A stretch of DNA of 64,000 nt. It comes from Bacteroidales bacterium (GTDB taxonomy: Bacteria; Bacteroidota; Bacteroidia; Bacteroidales; VadinHA17). Below the pieces are notes generated by a model. The model saw nothing but the letters and a program-made list of their open reading frames with translations, ran no database searches and was not told the DNA's origin. Positions 37,500 to 46,205 of the stretch are shown here, in pieces (within the stretch, counting starts at the first letter, position 1; each line of letters starts with the position of its first letter). The stretch covers positions 142,971 through 206,970 of the forward strand of contig PLLO01000019.1 in the NCBI GenBank assembly GCA_003142255.1, read 5' to 3'. Position numbers and translations under genes: made by a program.

Positions 37500-39059
37500 T
37501 TAATAATTTGGGTTTTGTGTCAAATTTGGATTATTATCCACATCAAGTTGTGGCAGAGGCATCCTTTCGGTCTTTCCTGGGACAAAATTGTCGAAGTCAA
37601 TATCACGTGATCTAAGTTCAGCAAGGCCTTCTGGTGTTTTCCATAATTCCCATCTTTTCAGATCGGCCCATCTTACAGCCTCATAGCATAGTTCAAGAGA
37701 TCTTTCCATCTGAAGTCTTTTCAGGAACAGTTCCTTGGTAGTTACAGCGGACGCATATAATGTACTGTTTTCCAATTTAGGCAGATTTGTGCTTGGGCGT
37801 TGTCTTACCCTGTCAACACAATCAATAGCTTTTTGAGGCGGAGCTGCAGCAGTACTTGCCTGAGTTAAAGCCTCAGCATACAATAACAATACATCAGCAT
37901 ACCTTATCACCCTGAAATTAATCGGTGAGTAGTAATCTTCGGCATTTCTGTAATAATCGCCCTGATATTTTCTAATGTAACAATGTGTACCCCATCCTGG
38001 TTGCCAGTCACGACCATATATCTTCTCACCAGGATAATCCGTTTGAATCTCCGGATAGAACATATTGCAGCGTAGCCTTGTATCTGTTACCCCATCCAGG
38101 TTTTTTTCCTTTTTATACTCATCAACAAGCCATCTTCTTGCCTCTCCATCACCCCAGCCAATACCACCGGGAGCAAAGAACTGAGCCCTGTTGGAGCCTA
38201 CGTTTTGATTTGCAACGTCTCCATCATCCATTGGATTTACCGATGAAAACTGAATTTCAAATACAGACTCATTATTATTTTCGGTAGTATGTTTGAAATT
38301 GTCTTTATAGTTGGGTACCAGGTCGTAGTAGGCTGCGCCAGCGCCATCAACCAGCCAGCTGAATGCTGTTACTGCTTCTGCCCAGTTATGAGTTTGCATG
38401 TTTGCTTTCCCAAGGTAAGCAAGAGCAGCTCCCTTTGTCGGACGGCCATAGTTAGCACTGGTTCTGGTTTCTGGTAAATCAGCTGCTGCTTCCGTAAAAT
38501 CCTTTTTTATCTGTGCCCATACCTCAGCAGCTGAACTCTGCTGCGGTTTATCATCTGGTTTTGAAGGTTCCAACACTAATGGCACATTGTCGAACATAAC
38601 TGCAAGATTAAAGTAATACAAACCTCTCAGAAATTTTGCCTGAGCAATAATGTCTTTCTTTTGAGCAGCATCAGTGAATTCAATAGGTTCAATATAAGCA
38701 AGGACCTGGTTAGCCCTGAAGATTGCTTTATAATGGTCTCTCCATTCAATTGTATTACCCTCCCAGAAATTATAGTTAAAATAAATGAAGCGAGTCCATT
38801 CTTTTAATTCAAGCCAGGGGCTGTTACTGGTTCCTTCATCTGAAGTGAGGTCAAAACGGAAATAAATCCATCTTGTCCATGAGCCTGGTTTATAGAACAT
38901 TGTATAAACCGCATTTAACCCCATTACAGCGTCATTAGGTGTCTTCCAGAAGACATCTGTTGTAGGTATATTGGGATTCTGTATATCCAGGGTTTTTTCA
39001 CTGCACGAATTGAATAAACCCATCAAAAATAGTACTGAAAATATAAGTATTTTTTTCAT
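37500..39059 (-). CDS. susD: SusD/RagB-family glycan-binding lipoprotein
   Basis: A 519-residue outer-membrane surface lipoprotein (lipobox FNSC, C19) of the SusD family, forming the lid of the SusC transporter and binding the oligosaccharide. Family features are the early TTDVFWKTPNDAVMGLNAVY segment, the TPR-like helices around KKDIIAQAKFLRGLYYFNLA, and the C-terminal FLKRLQMERSLELCYEAVRW followed by a LPQLDVDNNPNLTQNP end. It lies 10 bp downstream of susC, forming the usual pair. The glycan bound cannot be read, but the enzymes nearby point to arabinan. The symbol denotes the family, not starch use. Confidence 0.95.
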   Translation of the reverse strand: MKKILIFSVLFLMGLFNSCSEKTLDIQNPNIPTTDVFWKTPNDAVMGLNAVYTMFYKPGSWTRWIYFRFDLTSDEGTSNSPWLELKEWTRFIYFNYNFWEGNTIEWRDHYKAIFRANQVLAYIEPIEFTDAAQKKDIIAQAKFLRGLYYFNLAVMFDNVPLVLEPSKPDDKPQQSSAAEVWAQIKKDFTEAAADLPETRTSANYGRPTKGAALAYLGKANMQTHNWAEAVTAFSWLVDGAGAAYYDLVPNYKDNFKHTTENNNESVFEIQFSSVNPMDDGDVANQNVGSNRAQFFAPGGIGWGDGEARRWLVDEYKKEKNLDGVTDTRLRCNMFYPEIQTDYPGEKIYGRDWQPGWGTHCYIRKYQGDYYRNAEDYYSPINFRVIRYADVLLLYAEALTQASTAAAPPQKAIDCVDRVRQRPSTNLPKLENSTLYASAVTTKELFLKRLQMERSLELCYEAVRWADLKRWELWKTPEGLAELRSRDIDFDNFVPGKTERMPLPQLDVDNNPNLTQNPNY

Positions 39060-39069
39060 ATTTCAATTA

Positions 39070-42000
39070 TTAGAAATTTACATTTAATGAGAACATCAGA
39101 GTCTTTGGCGAAGGATATGATACATTATCGAATCCTTTTTCAAAAAGAGAATTCCGGATAAAGTCAGGGTCCAATCCTCTGTATTTAGTTAAGGTTATCA
39201 GGTTCTGTCCTGAAACTGCAACACGGAGGCTATTAAATATATTGCTGAAACGTTCAGGATTAATTGTATAACCAATTGACATCTGTTTTATCTTAAAAAA
39301 TGAACCTTTCTCAAGCCACCTGTCCTGATCGCCTCTGGAGTTCCTGTTGTCTGAATAAATAACCCTTGGGAAAGTAGTATTTGTGTTTGTTGGTGTCCAG
39401 GGTTTATCTTCATTATTCAGGTGGTTTGTATTATCGGAATATACATCTGTCCAAGCTCTCATATTATTATAAACATCCTGTCCGAATGAACCGAATCCGA
39501 AAATTGATACATCAAAGTTCTTATATGATGCGTCAAAATTGATACCCATCTCGAATTTTGGCCAGGGATTGCCACATATTTGCCTGTCACCGGCAGTTGA
39601 GATCATACCATCATCATTGTAATCAACATACCTGATATCACCGGGCTTAGCATTAGGTTGGATAACTACCCCGGCCGAGTTTTTATGTGCCTGAACCTCT
39701 GCATCTGATTGGAAGAGTCCATCGGTTTTAATCAAATAAAACAATGCAAGGGGCTGACCTATCTCAGTTTTTGTTGTCCCGGTATATTGTGTTGTTATTC
39801 CATATCCGAACTCCAGAACTTTATTTCTTAACCGTGTATAATTGCCACTTACCGAATATTTAAAGTCTCCCTTGGAGTCTCTCCATGATGCAGTTAATTC
39901 AAAACCTTTATTCTGAAGACTTGCTGCATTTACATAGGGGTTACCACCGTCGTTTCCAGTAGTATAAAGAATTGGCAAAGGTGTAAGAACATCTTTTGTT
40001 TTTGATATAAAGTATTCAGCCGATGCCTGTAATTTGCTATCAAGGAAGGCCATATCCAATCCAAAGTTTTCCTGGATCTTTTTTTCCCAGTGAATATCTT
40101 CATTAACAAGCTTAATCTGCGTCATACCGGTTTCGAGATGCTGATCGGATCCAAATACAGCGATTGGGAATGAATTAAGACTGGCGACATAGTCCCAATA
40201 GCCGATATTGGCACTACCAAGAGTTCCATAGTTTGCCCTGAGTTTAAGATCGCTGATCCATGGAACATTGAAAAATGGTTCCTTGCTTATTCTCCAGCCA
40301 AGTGATAGGGATGGAAAGTTCTTCCATCTGTTAGCTTTGGCGAATCTCGAGGATCCGTCCCTCCTGAGAGTAGCACTTAAAAGATATTTTCCAGCATAAT
40401 CATAATTAACTCGTCCAAGATATGAAATCAGCGCTCCGATATTCATATAACCCCCTGCAGAAGGGTCAGTTGTTCCGGCATCAACAACCTCATAATATTT
40501 ATCACCTATTGTAACCAGATTCTTCTTTTGAGCGGAAATTTGCTCATAGGTCTCTTTTTGATAAGTTGTTCCTATGACAGCATCTACTTTATGTTTGCCA
40601 AACTCTTTATTAAAATTAAGAGTATGTTCTATAAGAGTTGATACATACTTTGCTTTATTTTCATAACGATTGGAAGGATCGTAAGGAAGGTTAAGTGTAA
40701 AGTTACCAACCTTTCTCGTATATTTATTATTATCATTACTGGTCTCTAATCCAATATTTAACCTGTACTTTAAGAACTTAAATATTTGAAATTCAGAATA
40801 AAGGGTACCCCTTATACGCATATTTTCATTTGTTGTATTCATAAGGTTCTCCGTAGCAATCGGATTGGAGCCAAAAGTACGTGCCCTGGCTTCATCACCA
40901 TATCCGTATCCGCCCGGGTGGGTTGCATCGTATACAGGGATAGTTGGTAGCATACGCACCACGTCAGTAAATTTTGTGAAAACAGGATTCATTTCTTCAA
41001 CAAATGTATTACTGATTGCCATGTTTTCACCAATTGTAAACTTACCTTTTCTTCCCTCAGTATTAACCCTGAAATTTAAACGGTTCATTGACGATCCATA
41101 TGCTGTGCCTGAGTTACTAAGGTAATTCATCGAAATCAGGTAAGTTCCCGTTTCGCTACCTCCTGAAAAGCCAAGGTTGTGATCCTGTAACAAAGCAGTT
41201 CTGAATGCTTCCTTCTGCCAGTCCGTATTACCATCCATATGATTCAGCCTGGATGTAACTCCGGGAACTCCATCAGCGATAGCGTTATCATAAGCTTGAT
41301 CAGTGATGGCTATCCATTGTTCTCTATTCATGAGGTCATACATTGGTAGTTTTTCTATTCCTACCTTGGTGGAAAAATTTACTTTCATAGGGCCACCAAT
41401 ACCTTTCTTTGTTGTAATAATGATTACGCCATTAGCAGCTCTTGATCCATAAATAGCAGCAGCAGATGCATCCTTAAGAACCTGGATTGACTCGATATCA
41501 TTAACATTAAAGTCGCGGTTTCCTGTGGTTGGCAAACCATCGATTACATATAGTGGATTATTATTGGTAAAGTTACCAATACCTCTGATTTCAACAAGAG
41601 GTTCCTGACCAATTGCACCACTCGAACTGATTTTTATACCTGCTGCAAGTCCCTGCATTGCATCTCCAACCGAAAGTGAGGTCATATTCTTAAACTCATC
41701 GGGTTTAATTATTGCTACGGCACCAGTGAGGTCAGCCTTTTTTGTCGTACCGTAACCGATTACAACAACCTCTTCCATGCCGATTATATCTTCAGCCATG
41801 GTAATGTTAATGTTAGTATTACTACCAACTACCACTTCCTGAGAAATCATTCCGACAAATTTAAAAACGAGGGTAGATGTCTGACTTGCAACCAGAATAG
41901 TATAATTTCCATTAACCGTTGTTAATGTTCCATTGGTTGTTCCCTTTTCAATGACATTTACACCAACCATTGGACGGCCCTGGCTATCCTTGACCGTTCC

Positions 42001-42405
42001 GTATACCTCGTTGGATTGTTGTTCTGTAAGTTTTAAAAGAGGGTCAGTTGTCAAAAGGATTTGTCTGTCCAGAACTGAATAGTTGATATTAGTCCCTTTA
42101 AATAATTTTGGAAGAATTTCGGTAATAAGTTTGTTGTCTGCCTGAATATCAACAAGTCTCTGGACATCAATCTGTTTCTGGTTAAAGATAAAATAAAATT
42201 CGCTCTGCTTTTCTATTTCATCAATTACCTTTTCAAGGCTTTTGCTCTCCATATCCAGCGAAACCTTCGCCCTTTGGGAATAGGAAGGAGTAGCAAAGAC
42301 ATTTGAAACACCAATTACAATAATGAGAAATGCAATTTTTAGTTCCATGATTAGTTTTTTTAGGGCCGGGTGTGAATACACCCACAAATCAAATTTTTTT
42401 TTCAT
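39070..42405 (-). CDS. susC: SusC/RagA-family TonB-dependent transporter with STN domain
   Basis: A 1111-residue outer-membrane TonB-dependent importer of oligosaccharides. After the signal peptide (to about 44) come an STN signalling domain (about 47-118), a carboxypeptidase-regulatory-like domain (about 133-208), the EEVVVIGYGTTKKADLTG segment at the TonB box (211-228), the plug (to about 332, with LYVIDGLP and AAIYGSRAANGV) and the barrel. The STN domain is the part that contacts a FecR anti-sigma factor, and fecR is directly upstream, so this receptor is a transducer as well as a transporter. A hairpin sits in its leader. Confidence 0.96.
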   Translation of the reverse strand: MKKKFDLWVYSHPALKKLIMELKIAFLIIVIGVSNVFATPSYSQRAKVSLDMESKSLEKVIDEIEKQSEFYFIFNQKQIDVQRLVDIQADNKLITEILPKLFKGTNINYSVLDRQILLTTDPLLKLTEQQSNEVYGTVKDSQGRPMVGVNVIEKGTTNGTLTTVNGNYTILVASQTSTLVFKFVGMISQEVVVGSNTNINITMAEDIIGMEEVVVIGYGTTKKADLTGAVAIIKPDEFKNMTSLSVGDAMQGLAAGIKISSSGAIGQEPLVEIRGIGNFTNNNPLYVIDGLPTTGNRDFNVNDIESIQVLKDASAAAIYGSRAANGVIIITTKKGIGGPMKVNFSTKVGIEKLPMYDLMNREQWIAITDQAYDNAIADGVPGVTSRLNHMDGNTDWQKEAFRTALLQDHNLGFSGGSETGTYLISMNYLSNSGTAYGSSMNRLNFRVNTEGRKGKFTIGENMAISNTFVEEMNPVFTKFTDVVRMLPTIPVYDATHPGGYGYGDEARARTFGSNPIATENLMNTTNENMRIRGTLYSEFQIFKFLKYRLNIGLETSNDNNKYTRKVGNFTLNLPYDPSNRYENKAKYVSTLIEHTLNFNKEFGKHKVDAVIGTTYQKETYEQISAQKKNLVTIGDKYYEVVDAGTTDPSAGGYMNIGALISYLGRVNYDYAGKYLLSATLRRDGSSRFAKANRWKNFPSLSLGWRISKEPFFNVPWISDLKLRANYGTLGSANIGYWDYVASLNSFPIAVFGSDQHLETGMTQIKLVNEDIHWEKKIQENFGLDMAFLDSKLQASAEYFISKTKDVLTPLPILYTTGNDGGNPYVNAASLQNKGFELTASWRDSKGDFKYSVSGNYTRLRNKVLEFGYGITTQYTGTTKTEIGQPLALFYLIKTDGLFQSDAEVQAHKNSAGVVIQPNAKPGDIRYVDYNDDGMISTAGDRQICGNPWPKFEMGINFDASYKNFDVSIFGFGSFGQDVYNNMRAWTDVYSDNTNHLNNEDKPWTPTNTNTTFPRVIYSDNRNSRGDQDRWLEKGSFFKIKQMSIGYTINPERFSNIFNSLRVAVSGQNLITLTKYRGLDPDFIRNSLFEKGFDNVSYPSPKTLMFSLNVNF

Positions 42406-42462
42406 AACTTTGAGAAGTTTTTAGTTAGGTTATTTTTATAAAAAAGTAACTTAGCAGTACAT

Positions 42463-42491
42463 ACAGGAAAGCGGTTCCAGCGCTTTCCTGT
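42463..42491. other. Hairpin in the susC leader
   Basis: ACAGGAAAGCG pairs perfectly with CGCTTTCCTGT over 11 bp. On the susC (minus) strand no T-run follows; the T-run is on the plus strand, where there is no gene to terminate. It lies 58-86 bp before the susC ATG and is followed on that strand by AACCTAACTAAAAACTTCTC, so a role in mRNA stability or leader control is possible. Confidence 0.6.
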
Positions 42492-42546
42492 TTTTTCTTG
42501 TAAAAGATTATTCCATAGGCAATTTTCTTTATAATTTATATTCAGA

Positions 42547-43587
42547 TTATTGGTTTCTAAGCGATATTATCACCTTCTTTTTAGCATAAGTCTCATCTGG
42601 TTTGAGATTCCCGTTTTCAATTCTGTAATTTATTGGCAAACTGCGTTTCATCATACTTAAAACATCTTCAAGGCCCTCATCTATAAAGGTCGCACGCCAC
42701 CTGATGTCTTCAGTTAAACTGACATTAACTTCAACATCAATATTATACCACCGTTCCAGTCTCCGTGCAATAACATCCAACGGATCATTCCTGAATATCA
42801 GCTTACCTTCTGTCCAGGACAAATATTTGTGAGGTTGCACTACTCCAGTCGAAAAATCCTTAAGAGTTTTATCATATCTGACCAGATCATTTGGACTCAT
42901 TATACAGGATTTATTCATTTCCTTATCATTGAATATTAGTTTCCCTTCTTCAAGAACCACTTCGACATTCTTTTCATTTTCATAGGAGGCTATGTTAAAC
43001 CTTGTGCCCAGTACCTTAATATTAACTTCATTTGTGTTTACTATAAAAGGCCTTTTTTTGTCCTTGATTACATCAAAAAAAGCTTCGCCATTAAGAGTCA
43101 CCTGACGATCAGAATTAAAATTACCTTTATACTTTACACTTGAATTGCTGTTTAACCATCCGGTTGTACCATCAGGCAGACTGAACTGCGCCCGTGTCCA
43201 TGCCGGAGCCTTAATTTCAACCCAGGTCTCTTTTTTCAAACCGGTTTCTTTATAAGTTTGTATCCCAATAAAGATTACAAGGGGAAGTATTATTACACCT
43301 GCTATTCGTAATGTCCATTTTATAATATTGTCAACTGACCACGCCTTTCGTGCTGATAATCTTGTGTTTATATCATAATAGATTCTGTAAAGGATATGAT
43401 CAAGATCCTTTTTATCCTCCTCATCTTCAGGCAATAATTCGTAAAACTGTTTTAATAAAAGATGCTTTAATTCTTTCTCTTTATTATTATCGCAAAAAAC
43501 TTCATCGACATACGATGCATCCTTATCAGAATGCTTTCCTTTGAAATATCTGTCTATCTTCTCACTATCAAACCCAATGTCTGCCAT
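42547..43587 (-). CDS. FecR-family anti-sigma factor
   Basis: A 346-residue inner-membrane protein. An N-terminal cytoplasmic region of about 88 residues binds the sigma factor, one transmembrane helix lies at about 91-110, and a periplasmic FecR domain at about 122-220 contains FSLPDGTTGWLNSNSSVKY and RQVTLNGEAFFDV. A C-terminal DUF4974-like domain (about 260-330, NDPLDVIARRLERWYNIDV) in this phylum interacts with the STN domain of SusC. It lies between the sigma gene and susC, completing a sigma/anti-sigma/transducer set. Control of this locus by the imported glycan is a strong inference. Confidence 0.94.
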   Translation of the reverse strand: MADIGFDSEKIDRYFKGKHSDKDASYVDEVFCDNNKEKELKHLLLKQFYELLPEDEEDKKDLDHILYRIYYDINTRLSARKAWSVDNIIKWTLRIAGVIILPLVIFIGIQTYKETGLKKETWVEIKAPAWTRAQFSLPDGTTGWLNSNSSVKYKGNFNSDRQVTLNGEAFFDVIKDKKRPFIVNTNEVNIKVLGTRFNIASYENEKNVEVVLEEGKLIFNDKEMNKSCIMSPNDLVRYDKTLKDFSTGVVQPHKYLSWTEGKLIFRNDPLDVIARRLERWYNIDVEVNVSLTEDIRWRATFIDEGLEDVLSMMKRSLPINYRIENGNLKPDETYAKKKVIISLRNQ

Positions 43588-43661
43588 ACAATAATTCTTC
43601 TTTGTTAATTTTATTAAATATCAATACTGCAATATTCTCATTCCTAATAAGTGCTAATGCC

Positions 43662-43698
43662 AAAAAAAGCAGTTTTCCCGGGCGGAAAAACTGCTTTT
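43662..43698 (-). terminator. Terminator between sigma factor and fecR
   Basis: On the minus strand AAAAGCAGTTTTTCCG and the complementary arm form a long hairpin followed by a run of seven T. It separates the sigma gene from fecR, so sigma and fecR are not simply one transcript. Directly beside it, on the plus strand, is the sequence AACCCTAACAAACTAACC, a motif that recurs at 58379. Confidence 0.75.
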
Positions 43699-43825
43699 AA
43701 CCCTAACAAACTAACCTAAACCTATGAAAATCATTTTACCTGTAATTTTATAGTAATATCCATATCTGACCGGGTACACCTATCGGCAAATGGTGAAAAA
43801 TAAAAAATAATTGCTATTTGATTAA

Positions 43826-44410
43826 TTATGAAATAAATAGAATAAAAAATAAAATAACAGGTATATTCTCCATGTTAAGATTGGTCCTGATGAATTTCAG
43901 TGCATCTGTCAATTGATTTTCCACCGTTTTGTGGCTGATCTTCATTTCTTCGGCAATTTCTTTAATACTGTGCCCTTCGAACCTGCTTTTTATGAAGATT
44001 TCTTTTCGTCCCAATGGCAATTGATTTACTAATTCAGTTATATATTGATGCAGTGAATCATAAGTAATTTTCTGAGAAGTTTGCATATCCATATCATCAC
44101 TTATCCCGGTCTTTAAATATTCAGATAAATAAGCTTTGGTTCTGAAATGCTTCCTTATAATGTTGAAGGCAATTGCAAAAAGGAATGATTTAAAAGATAG
44201 TTCCTTTTTCAGGTCTGCCCGTTTCTCCCAGATTATTGTAAAGACCTCCTGGACCAATTCTTCTGCCTCAGGTTCTGATTTTAAATACCCAAATGCAAAA
44301 CGGTACAAACGGCCACTGTATTCTTTAAATAAAGTATTAAACGCCAATAGATTACCTTTTGATAAATTATATACCAGAAGTGACTCATTTTTATTTGTAC
44401 AATCTTCCAT
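43826..44410 (-). CDS. ECF RNA polymerase sigma factor (Bacteroidota expansion family)
   Basis: A 194-residue extracytoplasmic-function sigma-70 factor. Region 2 is at about 15-85 (AFNTLFKEYSGRLYRFAFGY and EAEELVQEVFTIIWEKR). Region 4 is at about 125-175 (GRKEIFIKSRFEGHSIKEIA and HKTVENQLTDALKFIR). The short hydrophobic tail (VILFFILFIS) is common in the Bacteroidota family linked to FecR and SusC. It should direct transcription of the susC operon once released by the FecR protein. It is the most distal regulatory gene and lies 156 bp from the small orphan gene near the island edge. Confidence 0.94.
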   Translation of the reverse strand: MEDCTNKNESLLVYNLSKGNLLAFNTLFKEYSGRLYRFAFGYLKSEPEAEELVQEVFTIIWEKRADLKKELSFKSFLFAIAFNIIRKHFRTKAYLSEYLKTGISDDMDMQTSQKITYDSLHQYITELVNQLPLGRKEIFIKSRFEGHSIKEIAEEMKISHKTVENQLTDALKFIRTNLNMENIPVILFFILFIS

Positions 44411-44565
44411 TTACCAGAATTTTTTCAAATAGCATATTCCGTTTCAACTAATTATAGATGCAAGCTAGTAAATATATGGTTTTATAATAAATCTTCCCCC
44501 ATCATGATCAATTCGTAGTGGAATGACAAATTAAATTATACATTAATTCGGCCAACCTGGAGTTT

Positions 44566-44862
44566 TTAAACGAACCCCTCAATCAAAAATTCTGAACTGC
44601 ACACGGCATGAATTATCATTTTAGCGGAATGGCCTTTTACAATATCAGAATCAGGGGATTTCATTTTTAACCATTTTGCCTCAACAACATAGATAGGTGG
44701 TATTTCTAATCCATTGTTGATAGGCTGAACTTTTACCCTGCCTCCATCAGGGTCTTCAATCAGGATGTAATCAAATTCGTTCTCTCCATCCTGATATTCC
44801 GGCAGGAATCTTACTATGTCATTCTTCTTTAAGGTGTTCATGGTGAATTTAATTATATCCAT
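44566..44862 (-). CDS. Small orphan protein near the island's right edge
   Basis: With the start at 44862 the product is 98 residues (44841, MNTLKKND, is a possible alternative). The promoter box at 44880-44887 rules out the longer frame from 44973. The sequence is strand-rich and soluble, with KKNDIVRFLPEYQDGENEFD, then LIEDPDGGRVKV and IPPIYVVEAKWLKM, looking like a small beta-barrel. I recognise no family. It sits between the sigma factor and the right att-like repeat, a typical place for island accessory genes. Confidence 0.6.
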   Translation of the reverse strand: MDIIKFTMNTLKKNDIVRFLPEYQDGENEFDYILIEDPDGGRVKVQPINNGLEIPPIYVVEAKWLKMKSPDSDIVKGHSAKMIIHAVCSSEFLIEGFV

Positions 44863-44879
44863 TTTGGTTCTCTTTATTA

Positions 44880-44887
44880 CAAAGATA
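44880..44887 (-). promoter_or_regulatory. -7 promoter box for the orphan gene
   Basis: Minus strand reads TATCTTTG, a full match to TAnnTTTG, 18 bp before the chosen ATG at 44862. It decides the start, because the longer open frame would begin upstream of the promoter. Confidence 0.5.
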
Positions 44888-45029
44888 AACTTCATTAAAC
44901 TATTTAAACTTATAAATTGAGATGAACTGATTAAGTTTTTTTTAGTTGCGTCATCCAAGCATATACGTATCAAGGTAATTCATAAAATCTAAGGCAAAGC
45001 ACATACAGGAATACCATGGAGCCGATGAA

Positions 45030-45054
45030 GGTTCGAAATACCCTCTCTCCGCAA
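45030..45054 (+). repeat. attR candidate: displaced copy of tRNA-Ser 3' end
   Basis: This matches 12840-12864 in 22 of 25 positions: GGTTCGAA, then ATA in place of TCC, then the 14 bases CCCTCTCTCCGCAA. Upstream sequence does not resemble the rest of the tRNA, so this is an isolated 3' end, as expected for the far side of a tRNA-targeted insertion. Confidence 0.75.
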
Positions 45055-45302
45055 CGCGGGTTTGCTTTGGTGTTGCCGGATGTCCCCAAAGGGATCACTG
45101 AAGGTAATCCTATAAGTCCTGTACTCACCTTCCCGACCTCTCTCTCTACTTCATAAAGAGGGAGGAGTAGATTGTACATGAAAATATCTCACTGATTGCG
45201 AAGAAAGCTTGCTTTCTGAATGAGCGACGAGAAAATATAATTGTCAGGAAGCCTGATATGATATAACTTTGATATTCTCAAAAAATAATTGACCCTCTAA
45301 CC
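45055..45302. other. Non-coding stretch just outside the island
   Basis: Together with 44974-45029 this is about 330 bp without a supported gene. A weak hairpin lies around 45141-45172 (CTCTCTCT with AGAGGGAG) and a tight AGAAAGC-TT-GCTTTCT inverted repeat near 45202-45217. The frame on the minus strand at 44970-45179 has no start context or family match and I do not accept it. If the island model holds, this is the sequence that originally followed tRNA-Ser. Confidence 0.55.
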
Positions 45303-46088
45303 ATGAAAATAATAGACATCACTCCCGAAAATGAAAGTCAATATTTCTGCTGCCTCGAGGAATGGTCAGAAGATATGAAGGAGGCAGGCGATCGCAAACA
45401 ACAGTGGTACAACTTCATGAAAGACAAAGGTCTGAAAGTAAAATTTATTCAGGATGACGCTGGTATTATAGCAGGCATGATCCAATATATACCTATCGAA
45501 TACTCAATGTTCGAAGGAAAGAATTTATATGTGGTTCTGTGTATCTGGATTCATGGTTATAAAAAAGGCAGGGGTGATTATCGAAAAAGGGGTATGGGAA
45601 CTGCATTGCTAAAAGCTGCTGAAGACGACTCAAAAAACCTCGGTGTGGACGGACTGGTGACATGGGGACTCAGTATTCCGGTTTTCATGAGGGCTTCATG
45701 GTTTAAAAGCAAGGGGTATTCCGTTGCCGATAAAGACGGGGCTCTGAGGTTGCTATGGAAACCATTTAATGAAAAGGCAACTGCTCCCCATTTTATTAAA
45801 AAGAAAAAGCAACCGGTCAGAGGTGAAGAGAAAGTGAACGTGACAATGTTCAGAAATGGCTGGTGTCCGAATTATAATATTGCCTGTGAACGTGCAATCA
45901 GAGCATCAAAAGAGTTTCCTGGAAAGATAAATCTTCAGGAATTCGTAACAACAGACAAAGAAGTATTTCGCGAATGGGGAATCAGTGACGCACTTTATAT
46001 TGACGGTAAAGAGATATGGTCAGGCCCGGCTCCATCTTTTAATAAAATAAGAAAGAAGATTGAAAAAAGGATCAAAAAATTATCATGA
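45303..46088 (+). CDS. GNAT acetyltransferase with C-terminal YoaP-like domain
   Basis: A 261-residue cytoplasmic protein in two parts. The N-terminal 155 or so residues form a GNAT fold with the acetyl-CoA loop RKRGMGTALLKAAE. The C-terminal part (about 175-255) begins VTMFRNGWCPNYNIACERA and continues with a thioredoxin-like pattern (EFVTTDKEVFREWGISDALY, then IDGKEIW), matching the YoaP-like domain often fused to GNAT. The substrate is unknown. It is the first gene right of the island and has no partner in the same direction. Confidence 0.83.
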   Translation: MKIIDITPENESQYFCCLEEWSEDMKEAGDRKQQWYNFMKDKGLKVKFIQDDAGIIAGMIQYIPIEYSMFEGKNLYVVLCIWIHGYKKGRGDYRKRGMGTALLKAAEDDSKNLGVDGLVTWGLSIPVFMRASWFKSKGYSVADKDGALRLLWKPFNEKATAPHFIKKKKQPVRGEEKVNVTMFRNGWCPNYNIACERAIRASKEFPGKINLQEFVTTDKEVFREWGISDALYIDGKEIWSGPAPSFNKIRKKIEKRIKKLS

Positions 46089-46103
46089 ATGATAATCCAT
46101 AAT

Positions 46104-46193
46104 CTCTGTGAAACTCCTTGCTACTTCTGATTTCCTCTGTGTAAGTTTTTTTGTTACACTGAGAGACACATAGAAGCACAGAGTTCCGCAGAG
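46104..46193. repeat. Imperfect inverted repeat between GNAT and prohibitin genes
   Basis: CTCTGTG (46104-46110) pairs with CACAGAG (46177-46183), and an inner GTGTAA/TTACAC hairpin encloses a T-rich loop. The CTCTGTGAAACTC / CACAGAGTT wording resembles low-complexity intergenic repeats I associate with this phylum. It lies between two convergent genes and may serve as a bidirectional terminator. Confidence 0.5.
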
Positions 46194-46205
46194 GTATTTA
46201 AGAAG

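Noticed and set aside
44970-45179. 69-codon minus-strand frame across the right att-like repeat
   Set aside because: No family match, unusual composition, and it reads through the tRNA-derived repeat; most likely non-coding.
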